Source: Rhodococcus sp. UNC23MFCrub1.1
Lineage (GTDB): Bacteria > Actinomycetota > Actinomycetes > Mycobacteriales > Mycobacteriaceae
Length of the DNA: 64,000 bases
Direction of reading: 5' to 3'
NCBI RefSeq assembly: GCF_000686025.1
Contig: NZ_JMLQ01000001.1
Span: forward strand, 496,001 to 560,000
Shown: positions 8,189-17,856 of the stretch, in pieces
Numbering within the stretch: position 1 is the stretch's first letter
How the letters are laid out: every line of letters starts with the position of its first letter
The notes under the pieces: generated by a model
What the model saw: only the letters and a program-made list of their open reading frames with translations
Databases searched by the model: none
Told to the model about the DNA's origin: nothing
Program-made: the position numbers and the translations under genes

Positions 8189-9823
8189 TCAGCCGAGGAG
8201 CGACGCCGAGTTCGCGCGGCGGAGCTTGCCCGAGGACGTCTTCGGAATGGTGCCCGGACCGAGCACCGCGACCGTGCGAGGACGAACCCCCACTTCCGAG
8301 AACACCGCGTGCACGATGTCGTGCTCGATGCGCTTGACCGCATCCGGGTCGGCGATCTCGTTGGTCTCCGCCGCGACCGCGAAGCTCTCCCGCTTCTGCC
8401 CCGCGTCGAGACGGATCGCGACGGCATTGCCCGGCCGGACGCCCGCGACGGTGCCCACGGCACGTTCGATGTCGGTCGGATAGATGTTGCGGCCGCCCAT
8501 GATGATGACGTCCTTGATGCGCCCGCAGACGACGACCAGGCCTTCCTCCGTGAAGTACCCGATGTCTCCGGTGTCGAGCCACCCGTCGTCGTCCTGCGCG
8601 GACACCGAGCCCTCCACCGTGATGTATCCGGGCGTCACCGCCGGCCCCCGCACGTGGATGACACCGACGCCGCGACTCGGGAGCACCTGGCCCTCGGCGT
8701 CGACGACGCGCCCCTCGAGATTCGGCACCATCCGCCCGAGCGTCGCGAGACGACGGACGTTGCCCTTGGTCGACGGAACGGCGCGGCCCATCACCTCGAG
8801 CAGGTCCGCGTCGACCACGTCGAGCACCTGGCCCTGATCGCGTACCGGGATCGACACCGCGAGCGTGGTCTCCGCCATCCCGTAGACGGGTGCGAGAGCG
8901 GTCGGGGCGAGCCCGAACCGGGCGCCCGCCTCCGCGAGGGCGAGCATCGTGTCGGGATCCACCGGCTCGGCACCGTTCCACGCGTAGCGCAGCGACGACA
9001 GATCGAGGGCCGTGTCGGCGGACGCCTGCTTCAGCCTGCGCGCGAGCAACGAGTACGCGAAGTTGGGAGCGGCGGTGACGGTGCCGCGGTACTTGTCGAT
9101 CAGCTGGGCCCACAGCAGCGGAGAACGCAGGAAGTCGATCGGCGTGATGCTGACGACCTCCGCACCGACCTGCATCGGCACCGACAGGAACCCGACCATC
9201 CCCATGTCGTGGAACAGCGGGAGCCAGCTGACCATCACGTCGTCCTCGAGCGAGTACTCGATCCGATCGATCATCGCGTAGGCGTTGACGTAGAAGTTCT
9301 CGTGGGTGATGCGCACGGCCTTGGGAGATCCGGTGGACCCGGACGTGAGCTGCTGCAGCGCGATGTCGGACTCGTCGGTGGGCACGGGATCGGTGTCCTC
9401 ACCGCCGCGCAGGTCGTCGATCGTCAGCACGGTGATCCCGCGTTCCTCCAGGATGGGCGCCGCGGCGTCGAACGGCGCACCGAGCACCACCGCGGCGGCG
9501 TCGATCATCCGGATGACGGTCTCGGTGTCGGCACCCCACACGGCGAGATCGGTGCGCGGCGTCGGCTGATGCAGCATGGTCACGGACGCGCCGCGCATCC
9601 ACGCCGCCTGGCACGACGGCGCGATGTCCACCGGCTGACCGGCCAGGATGCCGATCGCGTCCCCGCGAGAGACGCCTGCCGCGGCGAGCCCGCCGGCCAT
9701 CCGACGCGCGACCGCATGGATGTCGCCCCACGTCTGCCGCAACGGTGCGTCGGGCTCACCGGTGACGAGACCCCGCTCGGTCCTGGCCGCGGTCGCGTAC
9801 ATCTCCTCGGTGAACCTGCTCAA
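8189..9823 (-). CDS. pks16: Pks16-type fatty-acyl-AMP ligase / acyl-CoA synthetase
   Basis: This member of the ANL adenylate-forming superfamily is 544 residues from the chosen start. The start is TTG (MSRFTEEMY), which follows GAGGGAG at 5-nt spacing; the GTG two codons upstream overlaps that ribosome site. Motifs are [11 protein letters not shown] (phosphate loop), [11 protein letters not shown] typical of acyl-AMP ligases, [14 protein letters not shown] [12 protein letters not shown], and [10 protein letters not shown] near the C-terminus with the adenylation lysine. Sequence, length and position beside pth fit M. tuberculosis Rv1013, named pks16 although it is not a polyketide synthase. 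The substrate is unknown. Confidence 0.88.
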   Translation of the reverse strand: MSRFTEEMYATAARTERGLVTGEPDAPLRQTWGDIHAVARRMAGGLAAAGVSRGDAIGILAGQPVDIAPSCQAAWMRGASVTMLHQPTPRTDLAVWGADTETVIRMIDAAAVVLGAPFDAAAPILEERGITVLTIDDLRGGEDTDPVPTDESDIALQQLTSGSTGSPKAVRITHENFYVNAYAMIDRIEYSLEDDVMVSWLPLFHDMGMVGFLSVPMQVGAEVVSITPIDFLRSPLLWAQLIDKYRGTVTAAPNFAYSLLARRLKQASADTALDLSSLRYAWNGAEPVDPDTMLALAEAGARFGLAPTALAPVYGMAETTLAVSIPVRDQGQVLDVVDADLLEVMGRAVPSTKGNVRRLATLGRMVPNLEGRVVDAEGQVLPSRGVGVIHVRGPAVTPGYITVEGSVSAQDDDGWLDTGDIGYFTEEGLVVVCGRIKDVIIMGGRNIYPTDIERAVGTVAGVRPGNAVAIRLDAGQKRESFAVAAETNEIADPDAVKRIEHDIVHAVFSEVGVRPRTVAVLGPGTIPKTSSGKLRRANSASLLG

Positions 9824-9987
9824 CGTCACTCCCTCGTCGGTGGTGCGTGCCGGGTGCGCGCACCACTGTTACATCCGGACGACGGTGACCGCTGTTACGG
9901 ACGGACGGGCTCGGCGTGTCGGCCGAGTACCCTGGGTACGTTCCGACCAGTGATCCGCACAGCTGCGGTCACCGAAGAAAGGCCTTC

Positions 9988-11628
9988 GTGAGCACCCCGT
10001 CCGTCGACACCGGCACCACCACCGCGGTCACCGCCGCCGGCACCACCCCGCCGAAGAACCTCCGGCGCGAGGTGGAGCGTCGTCGCACCTTCGCGGTGAT
10101 CTCGCATCCCGACGCGGGCAAGTCGACGCTCACCGAGGCCCTGGCTCTGCACGCGCGGAAGATCTCCGAGGCCGGTGCGATCCACGGGAAGTCGGGTCGT
10201 CGCTCGACCGTCTCCGACTGGATGGAGATGGAGAAGGCGCGCGGTATCTCCGTGAGTTCGACGGCGCTGCAGTTCGACTACGCCGATCACACCATCAACC
10301 TGGTGGACACCCCCGGTCACGCCGACTTCTCGGAGGACACCTACCGCGTGCTGACCGCGGTGGACGCCGCCGTGATGCTGATCGACGCGGCGAAGGGACT
10401 GGAACCGCAGACGCTGAAGCTGTTCCAGGTGTGTCGGCACCGCGGCATCCCGGTCATCACCGTGGTCAACAAGTGGGACCGGCCGGGCCGCTCCCCCCTC
10501 GAGCTTCTCGACGAGATCGAGGAGCGCATCGGTCTGACGCCGACCCCGCTGTACTGGCCCGTCGGTATCGCGGGTGACTTCCGCGGACTGCTCGACGTGT
10601 CGGAGCACCAGTACATCCACTTCACCCGCACGGCCGGTGGCGCGACCATCGCACCCGAGGAGTTCATGGACTCCGAGGCGGCGCAGTCCCGTGAGGGCGA
10701 CGACTGGACCACCGCCGTCGAGGAGAGCGAGTTGCTCGTCGAGAGCGGGCAGCGCCACGACGAGGACGAGTTCCTCGCGGGCCGGACGTCTCCGGTGATC
10801 TTCGCGTCGGCGATGCTGAACTTCGGCGTGCACCAGATCCTCGACACCCTCGTCTCGTTCGCTCCGGCCCCGGGCCCCCGTCCCGACGTGGCCGGTGGTG
10901 AGCGCGAGGTCACCGACCCCTTCAGCGCGGTCGTGTTCAAGGTGCAGGCCGGCATGGACACCGCACACCGCGACCGCCTCGCCTTCATGCGCGTGGTCTC
11001 CGGAGTCTTCGAGCGCGGCATGGTGGTCACCCATGCCCAGACGGGCAAACCGTTCACGACGAAGTACGCGCTGACGGTGTTCGGCCGCGAGCGCACCACG
11101 GTGGAGAACGCCTACCCCGGCGACGTCGTCGGGCTGGTCAACGCCACCGCGCTCGCTCCCGGCCACACGTTGTACGCGGATCGCAAGGTCGAGTTCCCGC
11201 CGATCCCGTCCTTCGCTCCCGAGCACTTCGCCGTCCTCCGTGCGGAGAGCGCGAGCAAGTACAAGCAGTTCCGTCGCGCCGTGGATCAGATGGATCAGGA
11301 GGGTGTCGTCCAGATCCTCCGCAACGACATCCGCGGAGACGCGTCACCCGTCCTCGCCGCCGTGGGTCCGATGCAGTTCGAGGTGGTGTCCGCGCGCATG
11401 AAGTCCGAGTTCGGCGTCGAGGCGCGCATGGAGACCCTGGGCTACTCGATCGCTCGACGCACCGACGCGGCGTCCGCCGGGGAGCTCGGTCGCCAGCGCG
11501 GCGTCGAGGTGTTCACCCGCACGGACGGCGTGATGTTGGCGCTGGTCAGTGACAAGTGGCGGCTGCAGTACATCCAGAAGGAGGTGCCGGACCTGCTGCT
11601 CGAGCCGCTGGTCGCCGCGGCCGACTGA
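9988..11628 (+). CDS. prfC: Peptide chain release factor 3
   Basis: RF3 is a translational GTPase that recycles RF1 and RF2 from the ribosome. The protein is 546 residues from GTG 9988, which follows GAAAGG; the frame is open further upstream but without a ribosome site. The G-domain motifs are SHPDAGKSTLTEAL (G1), DTPGHADFSEDTYR (G3) and NKWDRPGR (G4). The rest matches RF3 domains II and III (QFRRAVDQMDQEGVVQ, GPMQFEVVSARM). About 25 Thr/Ala-rich residues precede the G domain, longer than in the E. coli protein. Confidence 0.95.
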   Translation: MSTPSVDTGTTTAVTAAGTTPPKNLRREVERRRTFAVISHPDAGKSTLTEALALHARKISEAGAIHGKSGRRSTVSDWMEMEKARGISVSSTALQFDYADHTINLVDTPGHADFSEDTYRVLTAVDAAVMLIDAAKGLEPQTLKLFQVCRHRGIPVITVVNKWDRPGRSPLELLDEIEERIGLTPTPLYWPVGIAGDFRGLLDVSEHQYIHFTRTAGGATIAPEEFMDSEAAQSREGDDWTTAVEESELLVESGQRHDEDEFLAGRTSPVIFASAMLNFGVHQILDTLVSFAPAPGPRPDVAGGEREVTDPFSAVVFKVQAGMDTAHRDRLAFMRVVSGVFERGMVVTHAQTGKPFTTKYALTVFGRERTTVENAYPGDVVGLVNATALAPGHTLYADRKVEFPPIPSFAPEHFAVLRAESASKYKQFRRAVDQMDQEGVVQILRNDIRGDASPVLAAVGPMQFEVVSARMKSEFGVEARMETLGYSIARRTDAASAGELGRQRGVEVFTRTDGVMLALVSDKWRLQYIQKEVPDLLLEPLVAAAD

Positions 11629-11663
11629 TTCTCTGGGACATCTCCACACCACCTCACCCCAAG

Positions 11664-11690
11664 ATTGGTGTCATCTCCAATCCATAGGGT
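11664..11690 (+). promoter_or_regulatory. Dyad ATTGG-N8-CCAAT with adjoining TAGGGT -10 box
   Basis: In a locally AT-richer spacer after prfC, an 18-bp near-palindrome (ATTGGTG at 11664-11670 and CTCCAAT at 11675-11681) is followed at 11685-11690 by TAGGGT, a good actinobacterial -10 hexamer. It probably drives the unknown gene downstream and looks like an operator overlapping a promoter. Confidence 0.5.
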
Positions 11691-11918
11691 CAAAACTGTT
11701 CGCTGTTTCCTTCCCGTGGTACTTTTTCTCTGTTCGAACGTACTTCTGGTTTGTTCTTCGGAAGTACTCGAGTCACGTACCGAGACGATCGAGGAGCAGT
11801 CCGAGTAATGAGCGATGGATCAAGTGGGCCCCTCACGGGGATCAAGATCGGCAAGGCACCAGCCCACCGATCCAACGGGACACCTTCGAGCGTCACTCCG
11901 AGCAAAAGTGAGGTCGAC

Positions 11919-12263
11919 ATGACAACCAGTGATCAGATTTCCGAACACGCGTTGCCTGGCGGCAGCACGTCCACCAACGGATCGTCGAACGGCAGCAGCT
12001 TCGCTTCGGGTCGTCATCCGAGCCCCGATCGCCGCACGGCCATGGGCATCGCGTCCATCCGCATCGCGGGACGGCTGACCCAGAACGAGATCACCAGCCG
12101 CGACACGCGCCCGATGGATTCCTCCACCGGCCCCGACGAGCTGCTGCAGCTCCTCGGTGAGTACCTCACCTCCGGTGGGCTCGCGAGCCCCGAGCTGCAC
12201 GTGCGTTCCAACGGCACGACGGTGGTGCTCGATCTGCAGAACCCCGCCAAGGGCTTCCGCTGA
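11919..12263 (+). CDS. Hypothetical small protein with low-complexity N-terminus
   Basis: The product is not recognised. From ATG 11919, after a GAGG ribosome site at 5-nt spacing, it is 114 residues; an in-frame ATG at 11808 would give 151. The first 40 or so residues are Ser/Gly/Asn-rich and probably disordered. The C-terminal half (DELLQLLGEYLTSGGL then ELHVRSNGTTVVLDLQNPAKGFR-like text) has coding-like composition and may be a short helix-strand module. It has no signal peptide or membrane span. It is preceded by an unusual AT-richer leader and followed by a strong terminator, so it is probably a monocistronic, regulated gene. Confidence 0.65.
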   Translation: MTTSDQISEHALPGGSTSTNGSSNGSSFASGRHPSPDRRTAMGIASIRIAGRLTQNEITSRDTRPMDSSTGPDELLQLLGEYLTSGGLASPELHVRSNGTTVVLDLQNPAKGFR

Positions 12264-12276
12264 TCCTCCCCTGACA

Positions 12277-12317
12277 CACGAGAAAGGCCCCCGGCATCGC
12301 CGGGGGCCATTCTCGTG
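12277..12317 (+). terminator. Terminator after the hypothetical gene
   Basis: A 10-bp GC stem (12286-12295 with 12299-12308, loop ATC) is extended by an outer 8-bp CACGAGAA/TTCTCGTG arm after one mismatch. It lies 13 bp after the stop codon. Confidence 0.85.
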
Positions 12318-12347
12318 CTGTCGTCATCCGTCCCCGTGACGCACGAA

Positions 12348-12375
12348 GGCGACCCGAGAAGAATCTCGGGTCGCC
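12348..12375. terminator. Second hairpin terminator, facing the FAS1 lipoprotein gene
   Basis: A perfect 12-bp stem (12348-12359 with 12364-12375) carries an AGAA loop. It lies 82 bp beyond the minus-strand FAS1 gene stop, so it probably terminates that gene, back to back with the previous terminator. Confidence 0.75.
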
Positions 12376-12457
12376 TCGTACTACTTCACGACGGACACAG
12401 TCGGGGGACGACCGCCGCGAAGAGAGTGTTCGTCCTCATGATCCCTGTGGAAAAGGA

Positions 12458-13138
12458 TCAGGCGGGGGGCATCATGACCGAGTCGACCAGGTAGACGGTC
12501 GCGTTGGCGGTCTTGACGCCACCGCAGACCAGGTTCGAGTCGTTGAACTTCAGCGTGTCGCCCTCACCGGTGACGTTGACTGCCTGGCCCTCGACCGAGG
12601 TCTGCTCGCCGGCGATGGCGTCGGGAGCGATCTGGCCGGGGATCACGTGGTACGTGAGGATCTTGGTCAGGAGCGCGGAATCGGTCTTCAGCGTCTCGAT
12701 GGTGGCCGGGTCGATCTTCGCGAACGCGTCGTCGGTCGGGGCGATGACGGTGAACTCGGAGCCGTTCAGCGTGTCGACCAGGTTTACGCCCGGGTTCAGT
12801 CCACCGGAGACCGCTGCGGTCAGGGTGGTGAGGATCGGGTTGTTGGAGGCCGCGACGGCGACCGGATCGGCAGCCATTCCGCTCACGGAGCCGGCACCGT
12901 CCGGGACCTGCTCGGCGTAGGCGGCGCAGCCCGAGCCGACGAGGTTGGAGGCCGGATCGGCACTCGAGTTCATCGCGGTGGAGGAGGACATGGCCGACGA
13001 GGTCATCGACTCCATGCTGCTGCTCGCGGTGGTCTCGGTGGTGCTGCTGCTGTCGTCGGACGAACATGCGGACAGTCCGAGGAGTGCAACTGCTGCGAAG
13101 CCGACTGCTACTGCACTCTTGCTCTTGGTGACGCTCAT
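12458..13138 (-). CDS. Fasciclin (FAS1) domain lipoprotein, MPT83/MPT70-like
   Basis: This is a secreted lipoprotein of 226 residues. The signal peptide [20 protein letters not shown] ends in the lipobox LSAC. A Ser/Thr/Met-rich linker follows, then one FAS1 domain (about residues 85-225) with [14 protein letters not shown], the H1 motif [14 protein letters not shown], and the YHVIPG H2 region. In mycobacteria related proteins (MPT70/MPT83) are surface antigens and adhesion-like proteins. The start was placed at 13138, after a GAAGGG ribosome site; a frame extension to 13177 would disrupt the signal peptide. A dyad lies upstream at 13180-13196. Confidence 0.88.
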   Translation of the reverse strand: MSVTKSKSAVAVGFAAVALLGLSACSSDDSSSTTETTASSSMESMTSSAMSSSTAMNSSADPASNLVGSGCAAYAEQVPDGAGSVSGMAADPVAVAASNNPILTTLTAAVSGGLNPGVNLVDTLNGSEFTVIAPTDDAFAKIDPATIETLKTDSALLTKILTYHVIPGQIAPDAIAGEQTSVEGQAVNVTGEGDTLKFNDSNLVCGGVKTANATVYLVDSVMMPPA

Positions 13139-13179
13139 GGCGAGAACCCTTCTTGTACGGATCTGATAGCCGCTCACCG

Positions 13180-13196
13180 CCGGTGATGATCACCGG
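13180..13196. promoter_or_regulatory. Palindrome upstream of the FAS1 lipoprotein gene
   Basis: CCGGTGA-TGA-TCACCGG is a perfect 7-bp inverted repeat about 42 bp upstream of the lipoprotein start. The position fits an operator; the regulator is unknown. Confidence 0.35.
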
Positions 13197-13301
13197 CCGC
13201 TGTCGGTTGTGTCATCCACCATTCGGATCCGGGTCCCATGGGGGATTGGTGACGGTTGTGAGAAAAATTCCCCACCAGTCACTTCGGGGTCCGACCAGGG
13301 A

Positions 13302-13976
13302 TCACTCCCTGGGATCGGTACGCCCCGGCCCCAATTCGGCGGGCAGATCGGTCGGAAGGCAGGTTTCCTGTGTGGCCGTGAACCATCCGGTGTAGCGGAA
13401 CAACCGCCCGAGCGTGCGGCCACGCACCTCGATGTCAATGCGGTGGCGCTGCTGCTCCTCGTCCCACCACTCGCGGCCGATGGTCTCCGCCGACAGGAGA
13501 CCCGGCGGCTTGATCGACCCACGCGGAGCGAGGAACCGGGGCAGACCGCTGTCGAGCCGCAGGCCACCGTCGGCGTCCGCGGAGCACTGGGTGTGCACCA
13601 CCATGTCGGGGCCGGCACCGATGTAGTCGAGTGCGCCGCGCGATCCCACGACCATCACCGAGTCGAGTGCCACCTCGTGGCCGGGGAACTGGAACCGTCG
13701 GACGAACGCCAGCGTGGGCCTGCCCAGCTCGTCCGTGTACGCGTAGTTGGCGATGGTGAAGGGGATGTTCTCGCCCGAGTCGGAGGGGACCATCCGCCGC
13801 TTGCCACCGAGCCACAGGGCCGGCGGCGGCAGCAGCGGAGAGTGCGTGATGGTCTCCATGACACCGGTGCCGAACTGCGCCACATGATCGTCCGCACCGA
13901 AACCGAAGCGCCACTGCACCTTCGGGTGAAGCTTCTCGAACTCCGAGCCCATGACCTCGGACACGACGGATGTCAT
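13302..13976 (-). CDS. DUF4166-like conserved protein
   Basis: This 224-residue soluble protein of unknown function has features I associate with DUF4166: KLHPKVQWRFGFG near the N-terminus, GTGVMETI, a Phe/Trp-rich core (FVRRFQFPG) and GWFTATQ near the end. No catalytic motif is evident. The ATG at 13976 is preferred because GAGGAG lies 5 nt upstream; the GTG two codons earlier overlaps that site. It sits between the ABC-F/ispE pair and the FAS1 lipoprotein on the same strand, but with spacers of 61 and 163 bp it may have its own promoter. The family name is from memory. Confidence 0.75.
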   Translation of the reverse strand: MTSVVSEVMGSEFEKLHPKVQWRFGFGADDHVAQFGTGVMETITHSPLLPPPALWLGGKRRMVPSDSGENIPFTIANYAYTDELGRPTLAFVRRFQFPGHEVALDSVMVVGSRGALDYIGAGPDMVVHTQCSADADGGLRLDSGLPRFLAPRGSIKPPGLLSAETIGREWWDEEQQRHRIDIEVRGRTLGRLFRYTGWFTATQETCLPTDLPAELGPGRTDPRE

Positions 13977-14037
13977 CGTCACTCCTCGCGCAGAACGCGG
14001 TCGCCGATCGACCGCCTGAACGCGAGGGTAGACCGTG

Positions 14038-15822
14038 TCAGCCCAGTTCCTCGGCCAGCTCCATCCAGCGCTCTTCGACGGAGTCCTTCTCCGCGACGAC
14101 GGTGAGCAACTCGGCGTTCAGCGACTGCAACGTCGCCGGGTCCGTCGCCGCCTCGGCCAGCGAGACGTGCAGTGCGCGCACCCGATCGTCGAGCTTGACC
14201 AGGGAGCGCTCGAGCTTCGAGAGTTCCTTGCGAGCGGCGCGCTCGTCGGCACCGCCCTTGGCCGCGGCCGGCTTCGCTCCCCCGCCCGACGTCATCCCCG
14301 GAGCCGCGTCGTCGGCTGCGGCGATCCGCGCGCGACGCCGCAGGTACTCCTCGATGCCACCCGGCAGGTTGGTGAGCTTGCCGTCACCGAACAGAGCCCA
14401 CGTCGAGTCGCAGACGCGCTCGATGAGGTACCGGTCGTGACTGATGACGATCATGGTGCCGGCCCAGCCGTCGAGCAGATCCTCGAGCTGCTGCAGCGTG
14501 TCGATGTCGAGGTCGTTGGTCGGCTCGTCGAGGAGCAGGACGTTCGGCTCGGACATCAGCACGCGTGTCAACTGCAGTCGACGGCGCTCGCCACCGGACA
14601 GGTCACCGACGGGCGTGCGCTGCCGTGCAGGCGTGAAGCCCAGCCGCTCGGCGAGCTGTCCGGCAGAGATCTCCCTGTCACCCAGCTGAATTCGTTCCGC
14701 GACGTCCTGGACCGCCTCGAGCACGCGCATCCCGACGGGCAGGTCGTCGAGTTCCTGGCGGAGCCAGCCGATGCGCACCGTCTTGCCCTCGATGCGGCGG
14801 CCCTTGGCGGGTTCGAGCTCGCCGGCGATGGTGCGGAGCAACGTCGTCTTGCCGGAGCCGTTGACACCGACGAGACCGATGCGCTCCCCCGGCGCGAGGC
14901 GCCACGTGAAGTCCTCCACCAGTACGCGACCGTCCGGGGTCGCCAGCGTGGCGTCCTCGAGCTCGATGACGATGCGGCCCAGCCGGGTCTGCGCGAACTT
15001 CGACAACGCGACCGAGTCGCGCGGCGGCGGCACGTCCGAGATGAGGGCCTCGGCGGCCTCGATGCGGTAGCGCGGCTTCGAGGTTCGAGCGGGCGGGCCG
15101 CGGCGCAGCCAGGCCAGCTCCTTGCGGGCGAGGTTGCGGCGACGATCCTCCGCGGCATCGGCCTGGCGAGAGCGCTCCGCGCGAGCGAAGATCCAGTCGG
15201 CGTAGCCGCCCTCGTACGTCTCGACCTGACCGTTCACCACTTCCCAGGTGCGGGTGGCGACGGTGTCGAGGAACCACCGGTCGTGGGTGACGACGACCAG
15301 TGCGGACCGCCGGTTCACCAGATGCTCGGCCAGCCACTGGACGCCCTCGACGTCGAGATGGTTGGTCGGCTCGTCGAGCACGAGCAGGTCGAGGTCCTGC
15401 ACCAGCGCGGCGGCGAGCGCCGTGCGTCGGCGCTCACCGCCCGACAACTGCTCGACCGGTGCGTCGAGCCCGAGACCGGTGATGCCGATGCCGTCCAGAA
15501 CGCTGCGGATCCGGGCGTCACCGGCCCACTCGTGCTCGGCGACACCGAGCGGTGCGAGGACGATGTCCCCGATGGTGGACCCGGGCGGCAGGACACCACG
15601 CTGCGTCACGACGGCCATCCGGAGTCCGCCCACGCGACTCACCCGGCCCGAGTCGGGCTGCTCGACGCCCGCGAGCACCTCGAGCATGGTGGTCTTGCCG
15701 TTGCCGTTCAGGCCCACGACGCCGATGCGCTCGTTCTCCTGGACACCGAGCGAGACGCCGTCGAGGAGCGGCTTCACGCCGAAGGATTTGGAGACCTGCT
15801 CCAGGTTGATCAGGTTGGCCAT
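14038..15822 (-). CDS. uup: ABC-F family ATPase, Uup-like
   Basis: This cytosolic tandem ATPase has no membrane domain and is 594 residues. ABC1 has Walker A GLNGNGKTT, signature LSGGERRR and Walker B LLVLDEPTNHLD. ABC2 has GVNGSGKTT, LSGGERRR and VLLLDEPTNDLD. A charged C-terminal coiled coil of about 65 residues follows, as in Uup. ABC-F proteins act on ribosomes; Uup is linked to DNA and ribosome maintenance. Its ATG shares one base with the ispE stop (TGATG), so it is translationally coupled to ispE. I recall the same ispE-uup order in Corynebacterium. Whether it confers antibiotic protection is unknown. Confidence 0.9.
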   Translation of the reverse strand: MANLINLEQVSKSFGVKPLLDGVSLGVQENERIGVVGLNGNGKTTMLEVLAGVEQPDSGRVSRVGGLRMAVVTQRGVLPPGSTIGDIVLAPLGVAEHEWAGDARIRSVLDGIGITGLGLDAPVEQLSGGERRRTALAAALVQDLDLLVLDEPTNHLDVEGVQWLAEHLVNRRSALVVVTHDRWFLDTVATRTWEVVNGQVETYEGGYADWIFARAERSRQADAAEDRRRNLARKELAWLRRGPPARTSKPRYRIEAAEALISDVPPPRDSVALSKFAQTRLGRIVIELEDATLATPDGRVLVEDFTWRLAPGERIGLVGVNGSGKTTLLRTIAGELEPAKGRRIEGKTVRIGWLRQELDDLPVGMRVLEAVQDVAERIQLGDREISAGQLAERLGFTPARQRTPVGDLSGGERRRLQLTRVLMSEPNVLLLDEPTNDLDIDTLQQLEDLLDGWAGTMIVISHDRYLIERVCDSTWALFGDGKLTNLPGGIEEYLRRRARIAAADDAAPGMTSGGGAKPAAAKGGADERAARKELSKLERSLVKLDDRVRALHVSLAEAATDPATLQSLNAELLTVVAEKDSVEERWMELAEELG

Positions 15823-16772
15823 CAGTGTTGTCCCCGGTTCGTGTCGTTCTGGTCGCGTTCGGTGCGCACTCGCGCTCCGCTCACCGGTCCACGTGCCACG
15901 CGTACCGTGCGGCAGACGCCGGCGCCGGACAGTTCCGCGCCGACCTCGACCGCATGGTCGGCGGAGGCGCAGAGGAAGGCGCAGGTGGGGCCGGACCCGG
16001 AGACGATGCCGGCGATGGCACCCGCCTCGGTGCCGGCGCGCAGGGTGCGGCGAAGGCCTGGTTCGAGGGACAGCGCCGCGGCCTGGAGGTCGTTGCCCAG
16101 GAGCGGCCCGACCCGCGCCGGATCGCCCGACGCCAGGGCCTGCATCAGCTCGTCGGGTGCGCCGAGGCGCGGCGGCGCTCCCCGTTCGCGCAGCCGGTCG
16201 AGTTCGCGGTAGACCGCGGGAGTCGAGAGGCCGCCCTTCGCGAGAGCGAGCACCCAGTGGAAGGAGTTGCGTGAGAGCACCGGCAGCAGCTTCTCGCCGC
16301 GACCCGTGCCGACGGCCGTGCCACCGGCGACGGAGAACGGGACGTCGCTGCCGAGCTGCGCCGCGAAGTCCATGATCTTCTCGCGGGACAGGCCGAGGTT
16401 CCAGAGCGCGTCCAGCGCGACGACGGTCGCGGCCGCGTCGGCGCTGCCCCCGGCCATGCCCCCCGCGACGGGAATGCCCTTGTCGATGCTGATGGCGACG
16501 GCCGGCCGACGACCGGCATGGGCGGCGACGAGTTCGGCCGCCTTCCACGCCAGGTTGGTGTGGTCGGTGGGAACGATGCCCGCATCGTCCCCGTACACGC
16601 TGACGGACAGTGTCTCCGCGGCCACGACGGAGACGTCGTCGACGAGGGAGAGCGCGTGGAAGACGGTGGTGAGTTCGTGGTAGCCGTCGGGGCGCAGGTC
16701 ACCCACGGCAAGGTGCAGATTGACCTTGGCGGGAGCGCGGACCGAGACCGGCCGCGGAACGACTGTGAGCAC
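15822..16772 (-). CDS. ispE: 4-diphosphocytidyl-2-C-methyl-D-erythritol kinase
   Basis: IspE phosphorylates CDP-ME in the non-mevalonate isoprenoid pathway, which supplies decaprenyl phosphate and menaquinone. The 316-residue GHMP kinase shows the N-terminal [12 protein letters not shown] motif, the [15 protein letters not shown] phosphate-binding motif and the C-terminal [10 protein letters not shown] motif. The GTG start follows GGTGAG. In mycobacteria the gene lies just after ksgA; here a WYL regulator gene on the opposite strand separates them. Confidence 0.95.
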   Translation of the reverse strand: MLTVVPRPVSVRAPAKVNLHLAVGDLRPDGYHELTTVFHALSLVDDVSVVAAETLSVSVYGDDAGIVPTDHTNLAWKAAELVAAHAGRRPAVAISIDKGIPVAGGMAGGSADAAATVVALDALWNLGLSREKIMDFAAQLGSDVPFSVAGGTAVGTGRGEKLLPVLSRNSFHWVLALAKGGLSTPAVYRELDRLRERGAPPRLGAPDELMQALASGDPARVGPLLGNDLQAAALSLEPGLRRTLRAGTEAGAIAGIVSGSGPTCAFLCASADHAVEVGAELSGAGVCRTVRVARGPVSGARVRTERDQNDTNRGQH

Positions 16773-16857
16773 GTCTCACCACTGTAGTCGGCGTGCGCCC
16801 GAGTACCGAACCGGATCGAGGACCCGAACTGTCCGCTGTCGGGTGCATCATGTCGAC

Positions 16858-17856
16858 ATGCGCGAGACGTCCGCCCGACTGCTGGCTCTGCTGTCGTTGC
16901 TGCAGACCCGGCGCGACTGGTCCGGAGCCGATCTGGCCGAACGGCTCCAGATCACCCCGCGCACCGTGCGCCGTGACGTCGACCGGCTGCGGTCACTGGG
17001 CTATCCGGTGGACGGAACGGTCGGCGTCGGCGGCGGGTATCGGCTGGGTGCCGGCGCGGAGATGCCACCCCTGCTGCTGACGGACGACGAGGTGATCGCC
17101 GTGGCGCTCGGACTGCAGAGCGGCGCGTCCGCGTCCGTCACCGGCACCGCGGAGTCGTCGATCGGTGCCCTCACCAAGCTGCGGCAGGTGATGCCGTCAC
17201 GGTTGCGTCACCGACTCGACGCACTGCAGATCGACGTCGTGCAGTCACGTCCGGTGCAGTCGAGCGTCGACGCGTCGGTACTGACGGCACTGGCGACCGT
17301 GTGTCAGAACCACGAACGCCTGCGGTTCGACTACCGCACCCACGGCGGGGACACCATGCGACGTGAGGTGGAGCCGTACCGGCTCGTGCGGTCGGGGTTG
17401 CGGTGGTACCTCGTGGGCTGGGACCTCGCCCGTGAGGACTGGCGGTCGTTCCGCGTCGACCGCCTCGATCCGAAGGTGCCGACGGGGCCTCGCTTCACTC
17501 CTCGGGCCCTGCCCGAGGGCGGCGCCGCGGAGTTCGTGTCGAGGGGCATCGATCAGGCGTTCTCGGCCGCCCGCGGACGGGTCGTGCTGCACGTGCCGTT
17601 CGAACGGATCGAGGACCGCGTCGATCCGCAGTGGGGCACCCTCGCCCGGCTCGACGACGAGCGGTGCGAGGTCTCGATCACCGCGGACACCTACCCGTCG
17701 ATGGCGCGGTGGCTCGCCGCCTTCGACGTGGACTTCACCGTGTGTGGTCCGCAGGAGTTGATCGACGCCTGCGAGGTCGAATCACGGCGACTCGACCGTG
17801 TCGCCGCCCGATACGCCCGTGCCCGCGACGAGCACCGCCCGCGTCAGGACTCGTGA
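16858..17856 (+). CDS. WYL-domain transcriptional regulator
   Basis: This 332-residue regulator has an N-terminal HTH_11/DeoR-like helix-turn-helix (about residues 1-60, with [19 protein letters not shown]), a WYL domain in the centre ([19 protein letters not shown] and RSFRVDRL) and a C-terminal WCX extension. WYL proteins sense small or nucleic-acid ligands; some act in DNA-damage responses. The ATG at 16858 starts the protein directly at the helix-turn-helix. The gene lies between divergent ispE and convergent rsmA, whose 3' end it overlaps by 13 bp. The target genes are unknown. Confidence 0.9.
   Translation: MRETSARLLALLSLLQTRRDWSGADLAERLQITPRTVRRDVDRLRSLGYPVDGTVGVGGGYRLGAGAEMPPLLLTDDEVIAVALGLQSGASASVTGTAESSIGALTKLRQVMPSRLRHRLDALQIDVVQSRPVQSSVDASVLTALATVCQNHERLRFDYRTHGGDTMRREVEPYRLVRSGLRWYLVGWDLAREDWRSFRVDRLDPKVPTGPRFTPRALPEGGAAEFVSRGIDQAFSAARGRVVLHVPFERIEDRVDPQWGTLARLDDERCEVSITADTYPSMARWLAAFDVDFTVCGPQELIDACEVESRRLDRVAARYARARDEHRPRQDS

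Noticed and set aside
8183..9991. 602-codon frame opposite pks16
   Set aside because: It mirrors the codon pattern of pks16 on the other strand; no motif or ribosome site supports it.
11732..11739. GTTCGAAC as an SOS (LexA) box
   Set aside because: The actinobacterial LexA site needs TCGAAC-N4-GTTCGA; only an 8-bp palindrome is present.
14038..16548. Extended ABC-F protein of 836 residues
   Set aside because: The extension is ispE read in another frame; the ATG at 15822 overlaps the ispE stop and begins the ABC domain.
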